From: Salibaculum sp035270045
GTDB lineage: Bacteria > Pseudomonadota > Alphaproteobacteria > Rhodobacterales > Rhodobacteraceae
NCBI RefSeq assembly: GCF_035270045.1
Contig: NZ_DATFIP010000031.1
Span: 11,578 to 75,577 of the forward strand
Length of the DNA stretch: 64,000 bases
Reading direction: 5' to 3'
Part shown: one piece after another, positions 36,305 through 44,586 of the stretch
How positions within the stretch are numbered: the stretch's first letter is position 1
Layout: every line of letters begins with the position of its first letter
Notes under the pieces: generated by a model
Seen by the model: only the letters and a program-made list of their open reading frames with translations
What the model was told of the DNA's origin: nothing
Database searches by the model: none
Program-made: the position numbers and the translations under genes

Positions 36305-36880
36305 CTACTTCATCTGGCGGCGCAGGCGGTCCAGCGCCAGCCGTATCCTTGATTTTATGGTCCCCAGCGGCAGGCCGGTCCGCTCGGCGATTTCGCTGTG
36401 CGACAGTTCGCCATAATATGCCTTGAGGATGAGGTCCCTCTGCTTGTCGGGCAGGTCCGCAAGGGCCTTGCCCAGTTTTTGTGTCTCCTGCTGGAGAACC
36501 AATACATCGTCCTGTTCCGGCTCGGCCTCCGGACCCCATGGAAGGTCCTCCGGCTCGGGCCGACGCTCCTTTCGCAGAATGTCGATCTTGCGGTTCCGTG
36601 CCACCGTGAAGATCCAGGTCGAAACACTGGCCTTGGCCGGATCGAACATGTGAGCCTTGCGCCAGAGTGTGGTCATGACCTCCTGCGTGCATTCCTCGGC
36701 AAGCTCCGGGCTTGCCCCCGATTTCATCAGGAACGCCTTCACCCTTGGGGCGAAATGCCCGAACAGCTCGGCGAAGGCCGCCTGATCCTGCCGGTCCCGT
36801 ATCGCCTTCACGTGGGCCACCCAAGCCATGCGGTCCGCCGATGGCGGCTTTTTCGTTCCTGACTGTGTCACCTCGACCAT
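36305..36880 (-). CDS. rpoE: ECF11-type RNA polymerase sigma factor RpoE
   Basis: Stress sigma factor of 191 residues. Region 2: FAELFGHFAPRVKAFLMKSG then EECTQEVMTTLWRKA and TWIFTVARNRKIDILRKERR. Region 4: LADLPDKQRDLILKAYYGEL and SHSEIAERTGLPLGTIKSRI. Paired with chrR it belongs to the ECF11 group that answers singlet oxygen. The frame extends to 36973, but ATG 36880 is chosen because AGAGGGG lies just upstream. An RpoE-type promoter on its own strand (36979-37007) implies autoregulation. The gene is divergent from the predicted target operon at 37097-41735. Confidence 0.95.
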   Translation of the reverse strand: MVEVTQSGTKKPPSADRMAWVAHVKAIRDRQDQAAFAELFGHFAPRVKAFLMKSGASPELAEECTQEVMTTLWRKAHMFDPAKASVSTWIFTVARNRKIDILRKERRPEPEDLPWGPEAEPEQDDVLVLQQETQKLGKALADLPDKQRDLILKAYYGELSHSEIAERTGLPLGTIKSRIRLALDRLRRQMK

Positions 36881-36978
36881 TGCCCCTCTTGCTCGCATTG
36901 CCTGCGCTGCAGCATAAGGGTCTGCGCGCCGGTTCGCATCCGCATTCGTAAGGGTGCCAGGCTCGGTAAACATGAAAG

Positions 36979-37007
36979 AGTTACGCGCGGGTCAGGCACT
37001 CGGATCA
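36979..37007 (-). promoter_or_regulatory. RpoE (ECF11) promoter of rpoE-chrR
   Basis: Minus-strand TGATCC (37007-37002), exactly 18 nt, then TAACT (36983-36979). This agrees with the ECF11 consensus known from R. sphaeroides (TGATCC, about 18 nt, TA-rich -10). A transcript would start near 36972, about 90 nt before the chosen rpoE ATG. Read by eye; no experimental start site. Confidence 0.72.
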
Positions 37008-37038
37008 AAAAGTATTCACCCGGTTTCGCGCGGTTTTT

Positions 37039-37067
37039 CAATCCATGTCACACGGGTTGCCGTAACA
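37039..37067 (+). promoter_or_regulatory. candidate RpoE promoter of the oxidase/DUF1365 operon
   Basis: Plus-strand CAATCC (37039-37044), 18 nt, TAACA (37063-37067), matching the spacing and the ATCC core of the opposite promoter but with a weaker -35. It would start transcription near 37074, about 23 nt before ATG 37097. Supports co-regulation of both arms by RpoE; less certain than the rpoE site. Confidence 0.5.
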
Positions 37068-37096
37068 CCCCTGACCAACAAACGGATGGAGACCAG

Positions 37097-38392
37097 ATGC
37101 CCACTCAGCCAGGCGCGAGCCGACAGTCGAGGATTGCCGTGATCGGTGCCGGGATATCCGGCATGGGAGCCGCGCACGAGTTGGCCCGTGACCACCAAGT
37201 GGTTCTTTTCGAGGCCGAACCGCGTCTGGGTGGCCACGCCCGCACGCGCATGGCGGGGCCGCGGGGCGACCAGCCGGTGGATACCGGGTTCATCGTCTTC
37301 AACTACGCCAACTACCCGCACCTGGCAGCGCTTTTCGACAAGCTTGACGTGCCGGTAATCAAGTCCGACATGAGTTTCGGCGCTTCGGTCGACGGCGGCC
37401 GTGTCGAATACGGGCTGAAATCGCTTCCGGCACTCTTTGCCCAGCGGCGCAATGCACTGCGTCCGTCATTTCTGCGAATGTGCCGCGATGTCATGCGCTT
37501 CAATGCGCGCGGCCTGGATCTGTCCGGCGATTCGGACCTGACCGTGGGCGGCCTGCTTGACCGCCTTGGTTCCGGGGCCTGGTTTCGCGATTATTACATC
37601 CTGCCACTGTCCGGCGCGATCTGGTCGACACCCAAGGAAAAGATCCTCGATTTCCCGGCCCATGCCATGATGACCTTTTTCAAGAACCACGCGTTGCTGG
37701 GCGTCCACGGCCAGCACCAGTGGTACACGGTCGAGGGCGGCAGCCAAGAATATGTCAGCCGCCTGGGACATTCCTTGGCTCAACGGGGCGTGGCGCTGCG
37801 GCTGGGCTGTCCGGTCGATGCCGTGCGTCGGACGGCCAGCGGCGTCGAGATCAAGACCGATGGCGCCGAATGGGAAGCCTTCGACGAGGTCATCTTTGCC
37901 AGCCACTCCGACCAGTCCTTCCGGATGCTGGCCGACCCGACGTCGGCCGAGCGGGCCAGCCTGGGCAATTTTCGCTATCAGCCGAACACGGTCCTGCTCC
38001 ACTCCGACGCTTCCGTCATGCCGCGCCGCCGGGCCGTATGGTCGTCGTGGAACTATACCGAGGCGGCCGACAAGGGCACCGAGAAGATCGACCTGACCTA
38101 CTGGATGAACTCGTTGCAAAGCTGGTTGGAAGAGCCGCTTTTCGTGACGCTCAATTCCACCCGCCAGATCCGAGAAGACCTGATCTGGGACGAGGTGACG
38201 CTGCACCACCCGGTCTATGACCTGTCTGCACTCGAGGCGCAGCGCGGCTGCGCCCGGATCAACGGCGATAACAACACCTGGTTCTGTGGGGCGTGGATGA
38301 AGGATGGTTTTCACGAGGATGGTCTGTCTTCTGCTATGGACGTGGTCGAGGGTATCCGGGCCAAGGCCACGGCGCGTCTGGCGGCCCAGTGA
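37097..38392 (+). CDS. FAD-dependent amine oxidase/desaturase-like protein (RSP_1091-like)
   Basis: A 431-residue flavoprotein. The N-terminal FAD site is VIGAGISGMGAAHELARDHQ then VVLFEAEPRLGGHARTR; a C-terminal flavin segment is INGDNNTWFCGAWMKDGFHE. The same protein heads the RpoE-dependent operon in R. sphaeroides, where it is needed for the singlet-oxygen response and has been linked to furan fatty acid formation; that role is transferred from gene order and family. GGAG precedes ATG 37097. The next gene starts inside its stop codon. Confidence 0.88.
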   Translation: MPTQPGASRQSRIAVIGAGISGMGAAHELARDHQVVLFEAEPRLGGHARTRMAGPRGDQPVDTGFIVFNYANYPHLAALFDKLDVPVIKSDMSFGASVDGGRVEYGLKSLPALFAQRRNALRPSFLRMCRDVMRFNARGLDLSGDSDLTVGGLLDRLGSGAWFRDYYILPLSGAIWSTPKEKILDFPAHAMMTFFKNHALLGVHGQHQWYTVEGGSQEYVSRLGHSLAQRGVALRLGCPVDAVRRTASGVEIKTDGAEWEAFDEVIFASHSDQSFRMLADPTSAERASLGNFRYQPNTVLLHSDASVMPRRRAVWSSWNYTEAADKGTEKIDLTYWMNSLQSWLEEPLFVTLNSTRQIREDLIWDEVTLHHPVYDLSALEAQRGCARINGDNNTWFCGAWMKDGFHEDGLSSAMDVVEGIRAKATARLAAQ

Positions 38393-39147
38393 CACGGGTC
38401 GAGCACATATCCGGAGAGACATGGCATGGTCGCAAGGGGCAGGTGACGAATGCCTTTTCCTATTCCATCGACTACGTGTTGGCCGATGCCGAGGACAATG
38501 CGCCTTCCCGCCCCGCATTGTTTGCGCGAAACCGGCGCGGTCTTATGTCCCTGCAGGACCGGGATCATGGTGGCCCGCCCCACAATGGCCGCGGCGCCGC
38601 CTGGGTACGCGACGTGCTGCGCGAACACGGTCTGGCCCAGCCCGACCGGATCGAGCTGCTGGCGCAGCCGCGCGTTCTGGGCCATGTCTTCAATCCGGTC
38701 AGCTTCTGGCTTTGCCGCGACAGCGGGAGCGCGCTGACCTGTGTGATCGCCGAGGTGAGCAATACCTTCGGCGACCGCCATTCCTACCTGTGCCACCACG
38801 CTGACCAGCGCGCAATCCGGCCCGACGACACGCTTGAGGCGCGCAAGGTCTTTCATGTCTCGCCGTTCCAGGACATCGGCGGTGGGTACCGGTTCAATTT
38901 CAAGATCGCCGACGAGCGGATCGCGATCCGTATCGACTTTTCCGATGGTGAGAACGGGCTCGTGGCCACGCTGGCGGGGCCGCGACGATCGCTGACCAAT
39001 CGCGCGATATTGCGGTCCCTGTTGCGCCGTCCGCTCGGGTCGCGCCGGGTTCTGGCGCTGATCCACTGGCAGGCGCTGAAGCTCTGGTGGAAAGGGGCGG
39101 GTTATCGCCTGCGCCCCGAGCCGCCCGCCGACGAGGTCAGCCGATGA
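38389..39147 (+). CDS. DUF1365 family protein
   Basis: A 252-residue protein of the DUF1365 family, a constant companion of the FAD oxidase in this operon type. Motifs include NAFSYSIDYVLAD, RIELLAQPRVLGHVFNPVSF, EVSNTFGDRHSYL and KVFHVSPFQDIGGGYRFNFK. The start is GTG 38389, overlapping the upstream TGA by 4 nt; the N-terminus VTRVEHISGETWHGRKGQVT fits. No signal peptide; the Arg-rich C-terminus and the family's link to lipid genes suggest membrane association. Function unknown, probably membrane-lipid modification. Confidence 0.85.
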   Translation: MTRVEHISGETWHGRKGQVTNAFSYSIDYVLADAEDNAPSRPALFARNRRGLMSLQDRDHGGPPHNGRGAAWVRDVLREHGLAQPDRIELLAQPRVLGHVFNPVSFWLCRDSGSALTCVIAEVSNTFGDRHSYLCHHADQRAIRPDDTLEARKVFHVSPFQDIGGGYRFNFKIADERIAIRIDFSDGENGLVATLAGPRRSLTNRAILRSLLRRPLGSRRVLALIHWQALKLWWKGAGYRLRPEPPADEVSR

Positions 39148-40379
39148 GGGCCACCGCCCAGCGCCTGCCTGCCTATGCAGGCTTTGCTGCCGTGCTTTCG
39201 GGCGCGGGGCTGCCGATCTACATCTACGCGCCGAAATTTTACGCCGACAACTACGGGGTCAGCCTGGCGCTGCTGGGCGCGGTGCTGTTCGGATTGCGGC
39301 TGTTCGACGTGGTCCAGGACCCGGTGCTGGGCTGGGTCAGCGAACGCCTGCGCAGGTTGCGGCCGGGCGCAGCGACGCTGGGCGCCGCGCTGCTCGCGCT
39401 CTCGATGCTGGGCCTTTTCGCCGTGGCCCCGCCCATCGCGCCGATCTGGTGGTTCGGGCTGACCATCACCGGACTGTTTACCGCCTTCAGTTTCCTGACA
39501 ATTACCTTCTACGCGCAAGGCGTGGCCAAGGCCGATGCCCTGACCGGTGGCCATGTGCAGCTGGCCGCCTGGCGCGAAACCGGCGCGCTGCTGGGCATAT
39601 GCTTGGCGGCTGTCGCGCCCACGCTTCTGACCGGGCGCGTGATCGCGCCCTATGCCATCTTCGCGTGGGGGTTTGCCGTTGTTGCGGGGTTTGCGGCGCT
39701 GGCCATGCTGCCGGAATGGTCTTCGCGCGGTCATGCAACCCCGCCCGCGCGCATCGGCACGATACTGCAGGACCGCATCGCGCGCCGCCTTCTGATTCTT
39801 GCGCTGGTCAATGCCGCGCCCCTCGCGGTGTCCTCGACGCTGTTCCTGTTCTTCGTCGAAAGCCGGCTTTCCGCGCCCGGCTGGGAGGGGCCTCTTTTGG
39901 TGCTGTTCTTCCTTGCCGCTGCCGCGTCGGCCCCGATCTGGGGCGCGCTGGCGCGCCGGTTCGGGGCTCGGCCGGTGCTGCTGGCGGCGATGGCGCTGGC
40001 GGTCATATCTTTCGGTTTCACCCTGATGCTGGGCGCGGGGGATACCGTGCCCTTCGCGCTGATCTGCATTGCATCCGGGGCCACCATCGGCGCGGACCTC
40101 ACGCTGCTGCCGGCCATGTTTGCGCGCCGAATGGCGGCCATCGCGCCCAATGCGGGGCAAGGGTTCGGCCTGTGGTCACTGGTCAGCAAATTCACATTGG
40201 CGCTGGCCGCCGCCGTGCTGCTGCCCCTGCTGGAATGGACCGGTTTTCGGGCTGGGTCCGAGGCACAGCCCGAGGCGGCCCTGACAATGCTAACGGTGCT
40301 TTATGCGCTTGTGCCGTCGCTTCTGAAACTTGTGGCAATCGCGCTTCTGGCTGCCACGCAACTGGAGGAAAAACCATGA
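39144..40379 (+). CDS. MFS/GPH-type transporter
   Basis: A 411-residue permease with about twelve membrane helices, GPH cation-symporter-like (LFGLRLFDVVQDPVLGWVSE is the typical loop between helices 2 and 3). ATG 39144 overlaps the DUF1365 stop by 4 nt, and the stop overlaps DUF3833 the same way. Every junction from the oxidase to DUF3833 is thus coupled. The substrate is unknown; the context suggests a lipid or lipid precursor rather than a sugar. Confidence 0.85.
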   Translation: MRATAQRLPAYAGFAAVLSGAGLPIYIYAPKFYADNYGVSLALLGAVLFGLRLFDVVQDPVLGWVSERLRRLRPGAATLGAALLALSMLGLFAVAPPIAPIWWFGLTITGLFTAFSFLTITFYAQGVAKADALTGGHVQLAAWRETGALLGICLAAVAPTLLTGRVIAPYAIFAWGFAVVAGFAALAMLPEWSSRGHATPPARIGTILQDRIARRLLILALVNAAPLAVSSTLFLFFVESRLSAPGWEGPLLVLFFLAAAASAPIWGALARRFGARPVLLAAMALAVISFGFTLMLGAGDTVPFALICIASGATIGADLTLLPAMFARRMAAIAPNAGQGFGLWSLVSKFTLALAAAVLLPLLEWTGFRAGSEAQPEAALTMLTVLYALVPSLLKLVAIALLAATQLEEKP

Positions 40380-40954
40380 CAGTGACCTACATCCTTCTGG
40401 GGATGGCGGTGGTCGTCGCGCTGATCATCCTCAAGACCCGGTATGCGGATTTCACCGCCCAAAGCCCAGAGGACTATTCCGACGGCCCTGTTTTCAACAT
40501 CCAGACAGTGTTGAACGGGCCGCTGGCCTGCGAGGGTGTGATCTATGGCCCCACAGGGCGTGTCGCCTCGCGTTTCGTGGCCCGGTTCGAGGGCAGTTGG
40601 GAAGGCAATGTCGGCACCCTGCGGGAAGTTTTCGACTATGACAGCGGCACTCGCCAGGAACGCCAATGGTCCCTGCGTCTGGGCAATGATGGCCGGATCC
40701 TGGCGACGGCGCCCGACGTGATCGGCACAGGCGAGGGGGTGCAGAACGGGTCGGCCGTGCGGTTGAAATACCGTATCAAACTGACCGAGGATGCCGGTGG
40801 CCACGAATTGGACACTGTGGACTGGATGTACCTTTTGCCAAATGGGACGATCATGAATCGCAGCCAGTTCCGAAAATTCGGGATCAAGGTGGCCGAGCTT
40901 GTCGCAACCATGCGCCCGATACGCGGCGATGGCGAGATGACACCGGGCGAGTGA
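40376..40954 (+). CDS. DUF3833 family protein
   Basis: A 192-residue DUF3833 protein, predicted to be membrane anchored by one N-terminal helix (TYILLGMAVVVALIIL). The body has FNIQTVLNGPLACEGVIYGP, RFEGSWEGNVGTLREVFDYD, RQWSLRLGNDGRI and VDWMYLLPNGTIMNRSQFRK, a lipocalin-like beta pattern. It always travels with the DUF1365/oxidase genes in RpoE regulons. Start ATG within the transporter's stop. Role unknown. Confidence 0.85.
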   Translation: MTVTYILLGMAVVVALIILKTRYADFTAQSPEDYSDGPVFNIQTVLNGPLACEGVIYGPTGRVASRFVARFEGSWEGNVGTLREVFDYDSGTRQERQWSLRLGNDGRILATAPDVIGTGEGVQNGSAVRLKYRIKLTEDAGGHELDTVDWMYLLPNGTIMNRSQFRKFGIKVAELVATMRPIRGDGEMTPGE

Positions 40955-41000
40955 TGCCAGATGTAAGAGACGGGCGCAGGTCCGCGCGGAAGGAGTAATC

Positions 41001-41735
41001 GTGAGAGAGTTTGCAGGAAAACGCTACTGGGTGGTCGGCGCCAGCGAGGGACTGGGCCGGGCCGTGGCCCATCACCTCAGCCGTGCGGGGGCCGAACTGA
41101 TCCTGTCTGCGCGCTCCGCCGACAGCCTCGAGACCCTGGCCGGTGAGTTGTCCGGCAAGGCCCATGTGCAGCCCATGGACATCGGCGACGACGCGAGTGT
41201 TAGGAAGGCGGGCGAAGCCGTGGGCGAGGTCGACGGGCTGGTCCTGCTGGCCGGCGTCTACTGGCCCTTTGCCGCGCAGGACTGGAACGCCGAACAGGCC
41301 ACGGCCATGGCCAACGTCAACTTCACCGGCTTCGTGAGGGTGCTGGGGCAGGTCGTGCCGGGCATGGTCGAACGGGACGCGGGTCATATCGTCATCACGT
41401 CGTCGCTGACCGGGTTCCGTGGGCTGCCTGGGTCTATCGGTTACACGGCCTCCAAGGCGGGCACGATGAGCCTGGCCGAATGCATGCACGCCGACCTGCG
41501 ACGCACCGGCGTGGATGTTCAGGTGGTCAATCCCGGCTTCATCCGCACCCGGCTGACTGACAAGAACGATTTTCACATGCCTTTCATCATGGACCCCGAG
41601 GCGGCCGCGTTGGAGGTCATCGAACACATGCACACCGATGCCTTCAAGCGCAGCTTTCCGACGGTGTTTTCCTGGGTCTTCCGGTTGTCGCAATTCCTTC
41701 CGGACTGGGCCTATTATCGGATCTTCGGGCGCTGA
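41001..41735 (+). CDS. SDR family NAD(P)-dependent oxidoreductase
   Basis: A 244-residue short-chain dehydrogenase. Nucleotide motif GASEGLGRAVAHHLSRAGAE, active-site Ser in VITSSLTGFRG, and the YTASK pair (Tyr/Lys). GTG 41001 follows AAGGAG at ideal spacing. It is the last gene of the RpoE-type operon (46 bp after DUF3833), corresponding to the SDR at the end of the R. sphaeroides cluster. Substrate unknown; a fatty-acid-derived carbonyl is plausible. Confidence 0.87.
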   Translation: MREFAGKRYWVVGASEGLGRAVAHHLSRAGAELILSARSADSLETLAGELSGKAHVQPMDIGDDASVRKAGEAVGEVDGLVLLAGVYWPFAAQDWNAEQATAMANVNFTGFVRVLGQVVPGMVERDAGHIVITSSLTGFRGLPGSIGYTASKAGTMSLAECMHADLRRTGVDVQVVNPGFIRTRLTDKNDFHMPFIMDPEAAALEVIEHMHTDAFKRSFPTVFSWVFRLSQFLPDWAYYRIFGR

Positions 41736-41817
41736 GCTTGTCCTGGATCAAGGTGACGTGCCACTCTGCCGGGCAAAGTCATCACGCGAACGGGACAGCA
41801 AGCTGCGGGAGGTTTCG

Positions 41818-42144
41818 ATGCTGAACATCACTGTCGACAAGGTCGCCGAGGTCATCATCCTCGCGCGGGAACTGGACCGGGCCGAGGCCGAATTCGATGC
41901 CTTCGTGAGCGGCTTGACCGAAGAGGAACAGTCCAGTCTTGTCGCGATCATGTGGATCGGGCGCGGGTCTTACGAGGCCGAGGAACTGGCCGAGGCGACG
42001 CGGCATGCCACGGCCGAGGCCAGCACGCCGACTCAAACCTACCTCAAGGGGTCGCCGCATCTTGCCGATCACCTGGAAAACGGGCTCGATGCGCTGGGCA
42101 TATCGGCCAGTGCCGAGGAGGACGCGCTCTATCAGGAGCGATAG
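41818..42144 (+). CDS. DUF3775 domain-containing protein
   Basis: A 108-residue acidic protein of the DUF3775 family. NITVDKVAEVIILARELDRA at the N-terminus, EEQSSLVAIMWIGRGSYEAE in the middle, and PTQTYLKGSPHLADHLENGL near the end are family motifs. ATG 41818 with GGGAGG just upstream; the frame is open further upstream without similarity. It is cytoplasmic and helical; function unknown. Its 3' end overlaps the convergent dehydrogenase gene by 13 bp. Confidence 0.82.
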   Translation: MLNITVDKVAEVIILARELDRAEAEFDAFVSGLTEEEQSSLVAIMWIGRGSYEAEELAEATRHATAEASTPTQTYLKGSPHLADHLENGLDALGISASAEEDALYQER

Positions 42145-43154
42145 CCGCGAAACTTTTCTGCAGCGCGGGACCAGACGCCCTCGTCCAATCGGTCGAGTCT
42201 CTTCAGGTGCGGCAAAAGCTGCATGGCGAAATCCTTGGATGACTCTTCCGGCAGCAGCGAGGGCAGGTTGTCTATGGCCATCACGTCCAGGGGTGGGGTG
42301 TCGTGGACGCGCCGGGTGGGAGCCTGCCAACTTGTGACGTGGTCGTAGACGGGAACCGGATTGAAGGTGCTGTTCGGGTCGCAAGCGATGTCACCGATCA
42401 CCCTCAACGTCCGGGGCTTGGTCCCCGCATCGCGCGGCACGAAAACAGGCACGCCGGGCGCGGCAAGGATGCAGTTCAGGAATACGTCGTGCGACAGCAC
42501 CTCGGGGAAGGGGCCGCCATTGGCGGTTTCGGAGATGTCCCATGCCGTGACCCGCGCCCCGACGGATGCGCAGAGCGCCGCCGCGCCCTGTCCGACTCGC
42601 CCCAGTGCACCGATGATCAGCACGCGCGGCGCGCGGCACGTAAGCAGGTTCCGCAGGTCTTCGGCCATGACCTCGGCAGAGGTGCAGATATCGACAGGCC
42701 CGGTCTGCCCGGCCCAGGCACGGAGCGAAAGCGCTGCTCCGGCATAGCCCGCCCAGTGGCCGAAGGCCGCAATACGGCGCCCTGTGTCGTCAACGAGATA
42801 CTCCAGATCCAGAAGTGTGCCGCCCCCGGCGCGGAACCGGTCCAGCAGGACCTGCCCCTCGGGTTGACCCTTGAAGGCGTGCCCGAACATGATGTGCCGG
42901 TGGCGCAGCGGCATGTCGTCCGCGGGCAGTTCCTTGAGGCCGAGGATGATCGCGTCCACCGGTGCCTTGGTCCAGGTGCCGGGGCGCGCGATACGACACC
43001 CGGCGGCGGCATAGTCGGCGGTAGGGACGATCCGTGTCGGGCTGTCTTCGACCGTGACGGTCCAGCCCCGCGCGACAAGTGCCGCCGCCCCATCTGGCAA
43101 CAGCCCGGCGCGACGTTCGTTCGGGCGCGTCTCGGCCCGCATCCAGATATGCAT
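42132..43154 (-). CDS. saccharopine dehydrogenase (lysine-forming type)
   Basis: A 340-residue protein resembling NAD-dependent saccharopine dehydrogenase/LYS1. N-terminal alanine-dehydrogenase-like domain (IWMRAETRPNERRAGLLPDG, ILGLKELPADDMPLRHRHIM then FGHAFKGQ) and an NAD domain with VLIIGALGRVGQGAAAL. The conserved VIGDIACDPNSTFNP and later DNLPSLLPEESSKDFA match the family. Bacterial homologues may work in lysine breakdown or have another opine substrate. Monocistronic and convergent with DUF3775 (13-bp overlap). Confidence 0.87.
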   Translation of the reverse strand: MHIWMRAETRPNERRAGLLPDGAAALVARGWTVTVEDSPTRIVPTADYAAAGCRIARPGTWTKAPVDAIILGLKELPADDMPLRHRHIMFGHAFKGQPEGQVLLDRFRAGGGTLLDLEYLVDDTGRRIAAFGHWAGYAGAALSLRAWAGQTGPVDICTSAEVMAEDLRNLLTCRAPRVLIIGALGRVGQGAAALCASVGARVTAWDISETANGGPFPEVLSHDVFLNCILAAPGVPVFVPRDAGTKPRTLRVIGDIACDPNSTFNPVPVYDHVTSWQAPTRRVHDTPPLDVMAIDNLPSLLPEESSKDFAMQLLPHLKRLDRLDEGVWSRAAEKFRGYRS

Positions 43155-43333
43155 GTCATGTCTCCTCGATCAGGCCCGGTTCCGGATACAGCCTGCCACC
43201 GCAAAGGCAAGCCTGCAGGCGATACCAGATCAAATGAACGATCGTTCAAGACTATTGGGCTCTGGCCTGACGCCGACGCGATCTTCTTTCACATGGGCAA
43301 CGGCGGGCTGGCCTCTTCAGCGAAAAACTGGAC

Positions 43334-43655
43334 ATGGTTGCCAGGCTGGTCGCCGCGCTGCTGGTGATTATTGCGCCTATGTTGATCAGCAAGTACGCCG
43401 TGAAAAGTCGCGCCATGCAACCAGCAGGCGGCGTCGTCGGTGGGCGTCTCGCTCGACTTCTTCCGGGGGCTGGTCTGGCCGTTCGCGGGCTTGGTCGAAG
43501 GTGCCGCGGGCCTCATGCGGGAGGCGGTATCGAGCGTGCAGCGCTCGTTGTCGCTGACAGCGCCCAAAGTCTTGCCGGTGCCGATGCCGGGCGGCTTCAC
43601 CTCGATCCCCGACGCCATTATGGTGAGGCGGCCGAGGAACTGTCAGAATTCCTGA
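43334..43655 (+). pseudogene. small membrane protein remnant with a frameshift
   Basis: ATG 43334 begins MVARLVAALLVIIAPMLISK then YAVKSRAMQ, a membrane helix. Coding-like sequence then moves to another frame near 43425-43435: ASSVGVSLDFFRGLVWPFAG, then LVEGAAGLMREAVSSVQRSL, ending at TGA 43653. Joined, this would be a protein of about 105 residues. The original frame later shows HYGEAAEELSEFLIG, which may belong to yet another fragment. No family recognised. A frameshifted remnant is the best reading, with low certainty. Confidence 0.4.
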
Positions 43656-43778
43656 TCGGCACGCCCTGCGTGGGTGGGGCGACGAAAACCGGGTCGCCTA
43701 AGTGATGGCGCTCATCCTCCTCGTGTTCCGGCCACCCGGCCTGTCCGGCGAGAAAAACATAGAAAGGGTATAGCTACC

Positions 43779-44039
43779 ATGGCCAAGCTGATCGCGATCC
43801 TCAACGTCATCGCCTGGTCGGGCTTCTGGGCTTTCGGCTACCTGGCGATCTCTGCCGATCCCGGCAACACCAGCCGCATGGTGATCGCCACCATTCTGGC
43901 CTTCGTCGGCGCCGCCGCCGGGGCGCTGACCTATTTCTGGCTCGCTCGCCACGCCGAAGCGATAGGATATGCGCCGAGGCACCAGCGCAAGCTGCCAAAG
44001 AATACCGATCCAGAAGACGAAACCGATGCTCTGCCGTAA
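43779..44039 (+). CDS. small two-helix membrane protein, unknown function
   Basis: An 86-residue protein with two hydrophobic helices (LIAILNVIAWSGFWAFGYLA; MVIATILAFVGAAAGALTYF) and a charged C-terminal tail (RKLPKNTDPEDETDALP). GAAAGGG lies about 12 nt before ATG 43779. Codon use is typical of the host and it reads as an intact gene amid decayed sequence. Similar short proteins are common in Rhodobacterales, without assigned function. Confidence 0.65.
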   Translation: MAKLIAILNVIAWSGFWAFGYLAISADPGNTSRMVIATILAFVGAAAGALTYFWLARHAEAIGYAPRHQRKLPKNTDPEDETDALP

Positions 44040-44586
44040 GGCGGGTGATTTCCAGACCTCCCACCGGACGAACAACCAGTCCTTTCCCGTCCGGTTGTGC
44101 CGCCAACGTTACTACCCGGTGCGGGTAGGCAAGTTGTTCGGCCTTCCAAGCTTGCGGATCAAGGGTGTCAACCTGACGGCGGCGACGCAGGTCTTTCTTG
44201 CCCGGCTCTTCGACAGGGGCGCATGGTTCGACAACCACTCGGCCTCGGGGCAGGTCAACGCTTCTGACCGGGTCGGATTCGGCATTCAGGTCACGGGCGC
44301 CGAGACGGCGGGCGGTGGCCAACTATAGGATTTTACTTGTAATCCTGACCGGCGCGCGCTGATCGCGCGGACCCTGATGCGCTGGATGCCGAGGCGCCAA
44401 TGGATGGCCATCCGCCACATGCCCATCGCCGCCGAGATTATCGGCGTGCCCCCGCTGCAGGCCAAGCTGACTGCCTTCGGCTGATCATCCTGTTTCAATC
44501 GGCCGTACCACGCGCAACTCACCCGCCGCGGCGCGATCCTCGATGCATGGACCGCCTTCCAGCCGGGCGAGGTGGCCTGACGCTCG
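44040..44586. other. 547 bp of probably decayed coding sequence
   Basis: No intact gene. On the plus strand one frame carries coding-like text from about 44329 (ALIARTLMRWMPRRQWMAIR, HMPIAAEIIGVPPLQAKLTA) to a TGA at 44482. It continues in the same frame (FNRPYHAQLTRRGAILDAWT) to TGA 44578. Upstream the frame is closed by TAG 44326. I do not recognise the family. This looks like a gene end carrying nonsense mutations. Confidence 0.45.
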
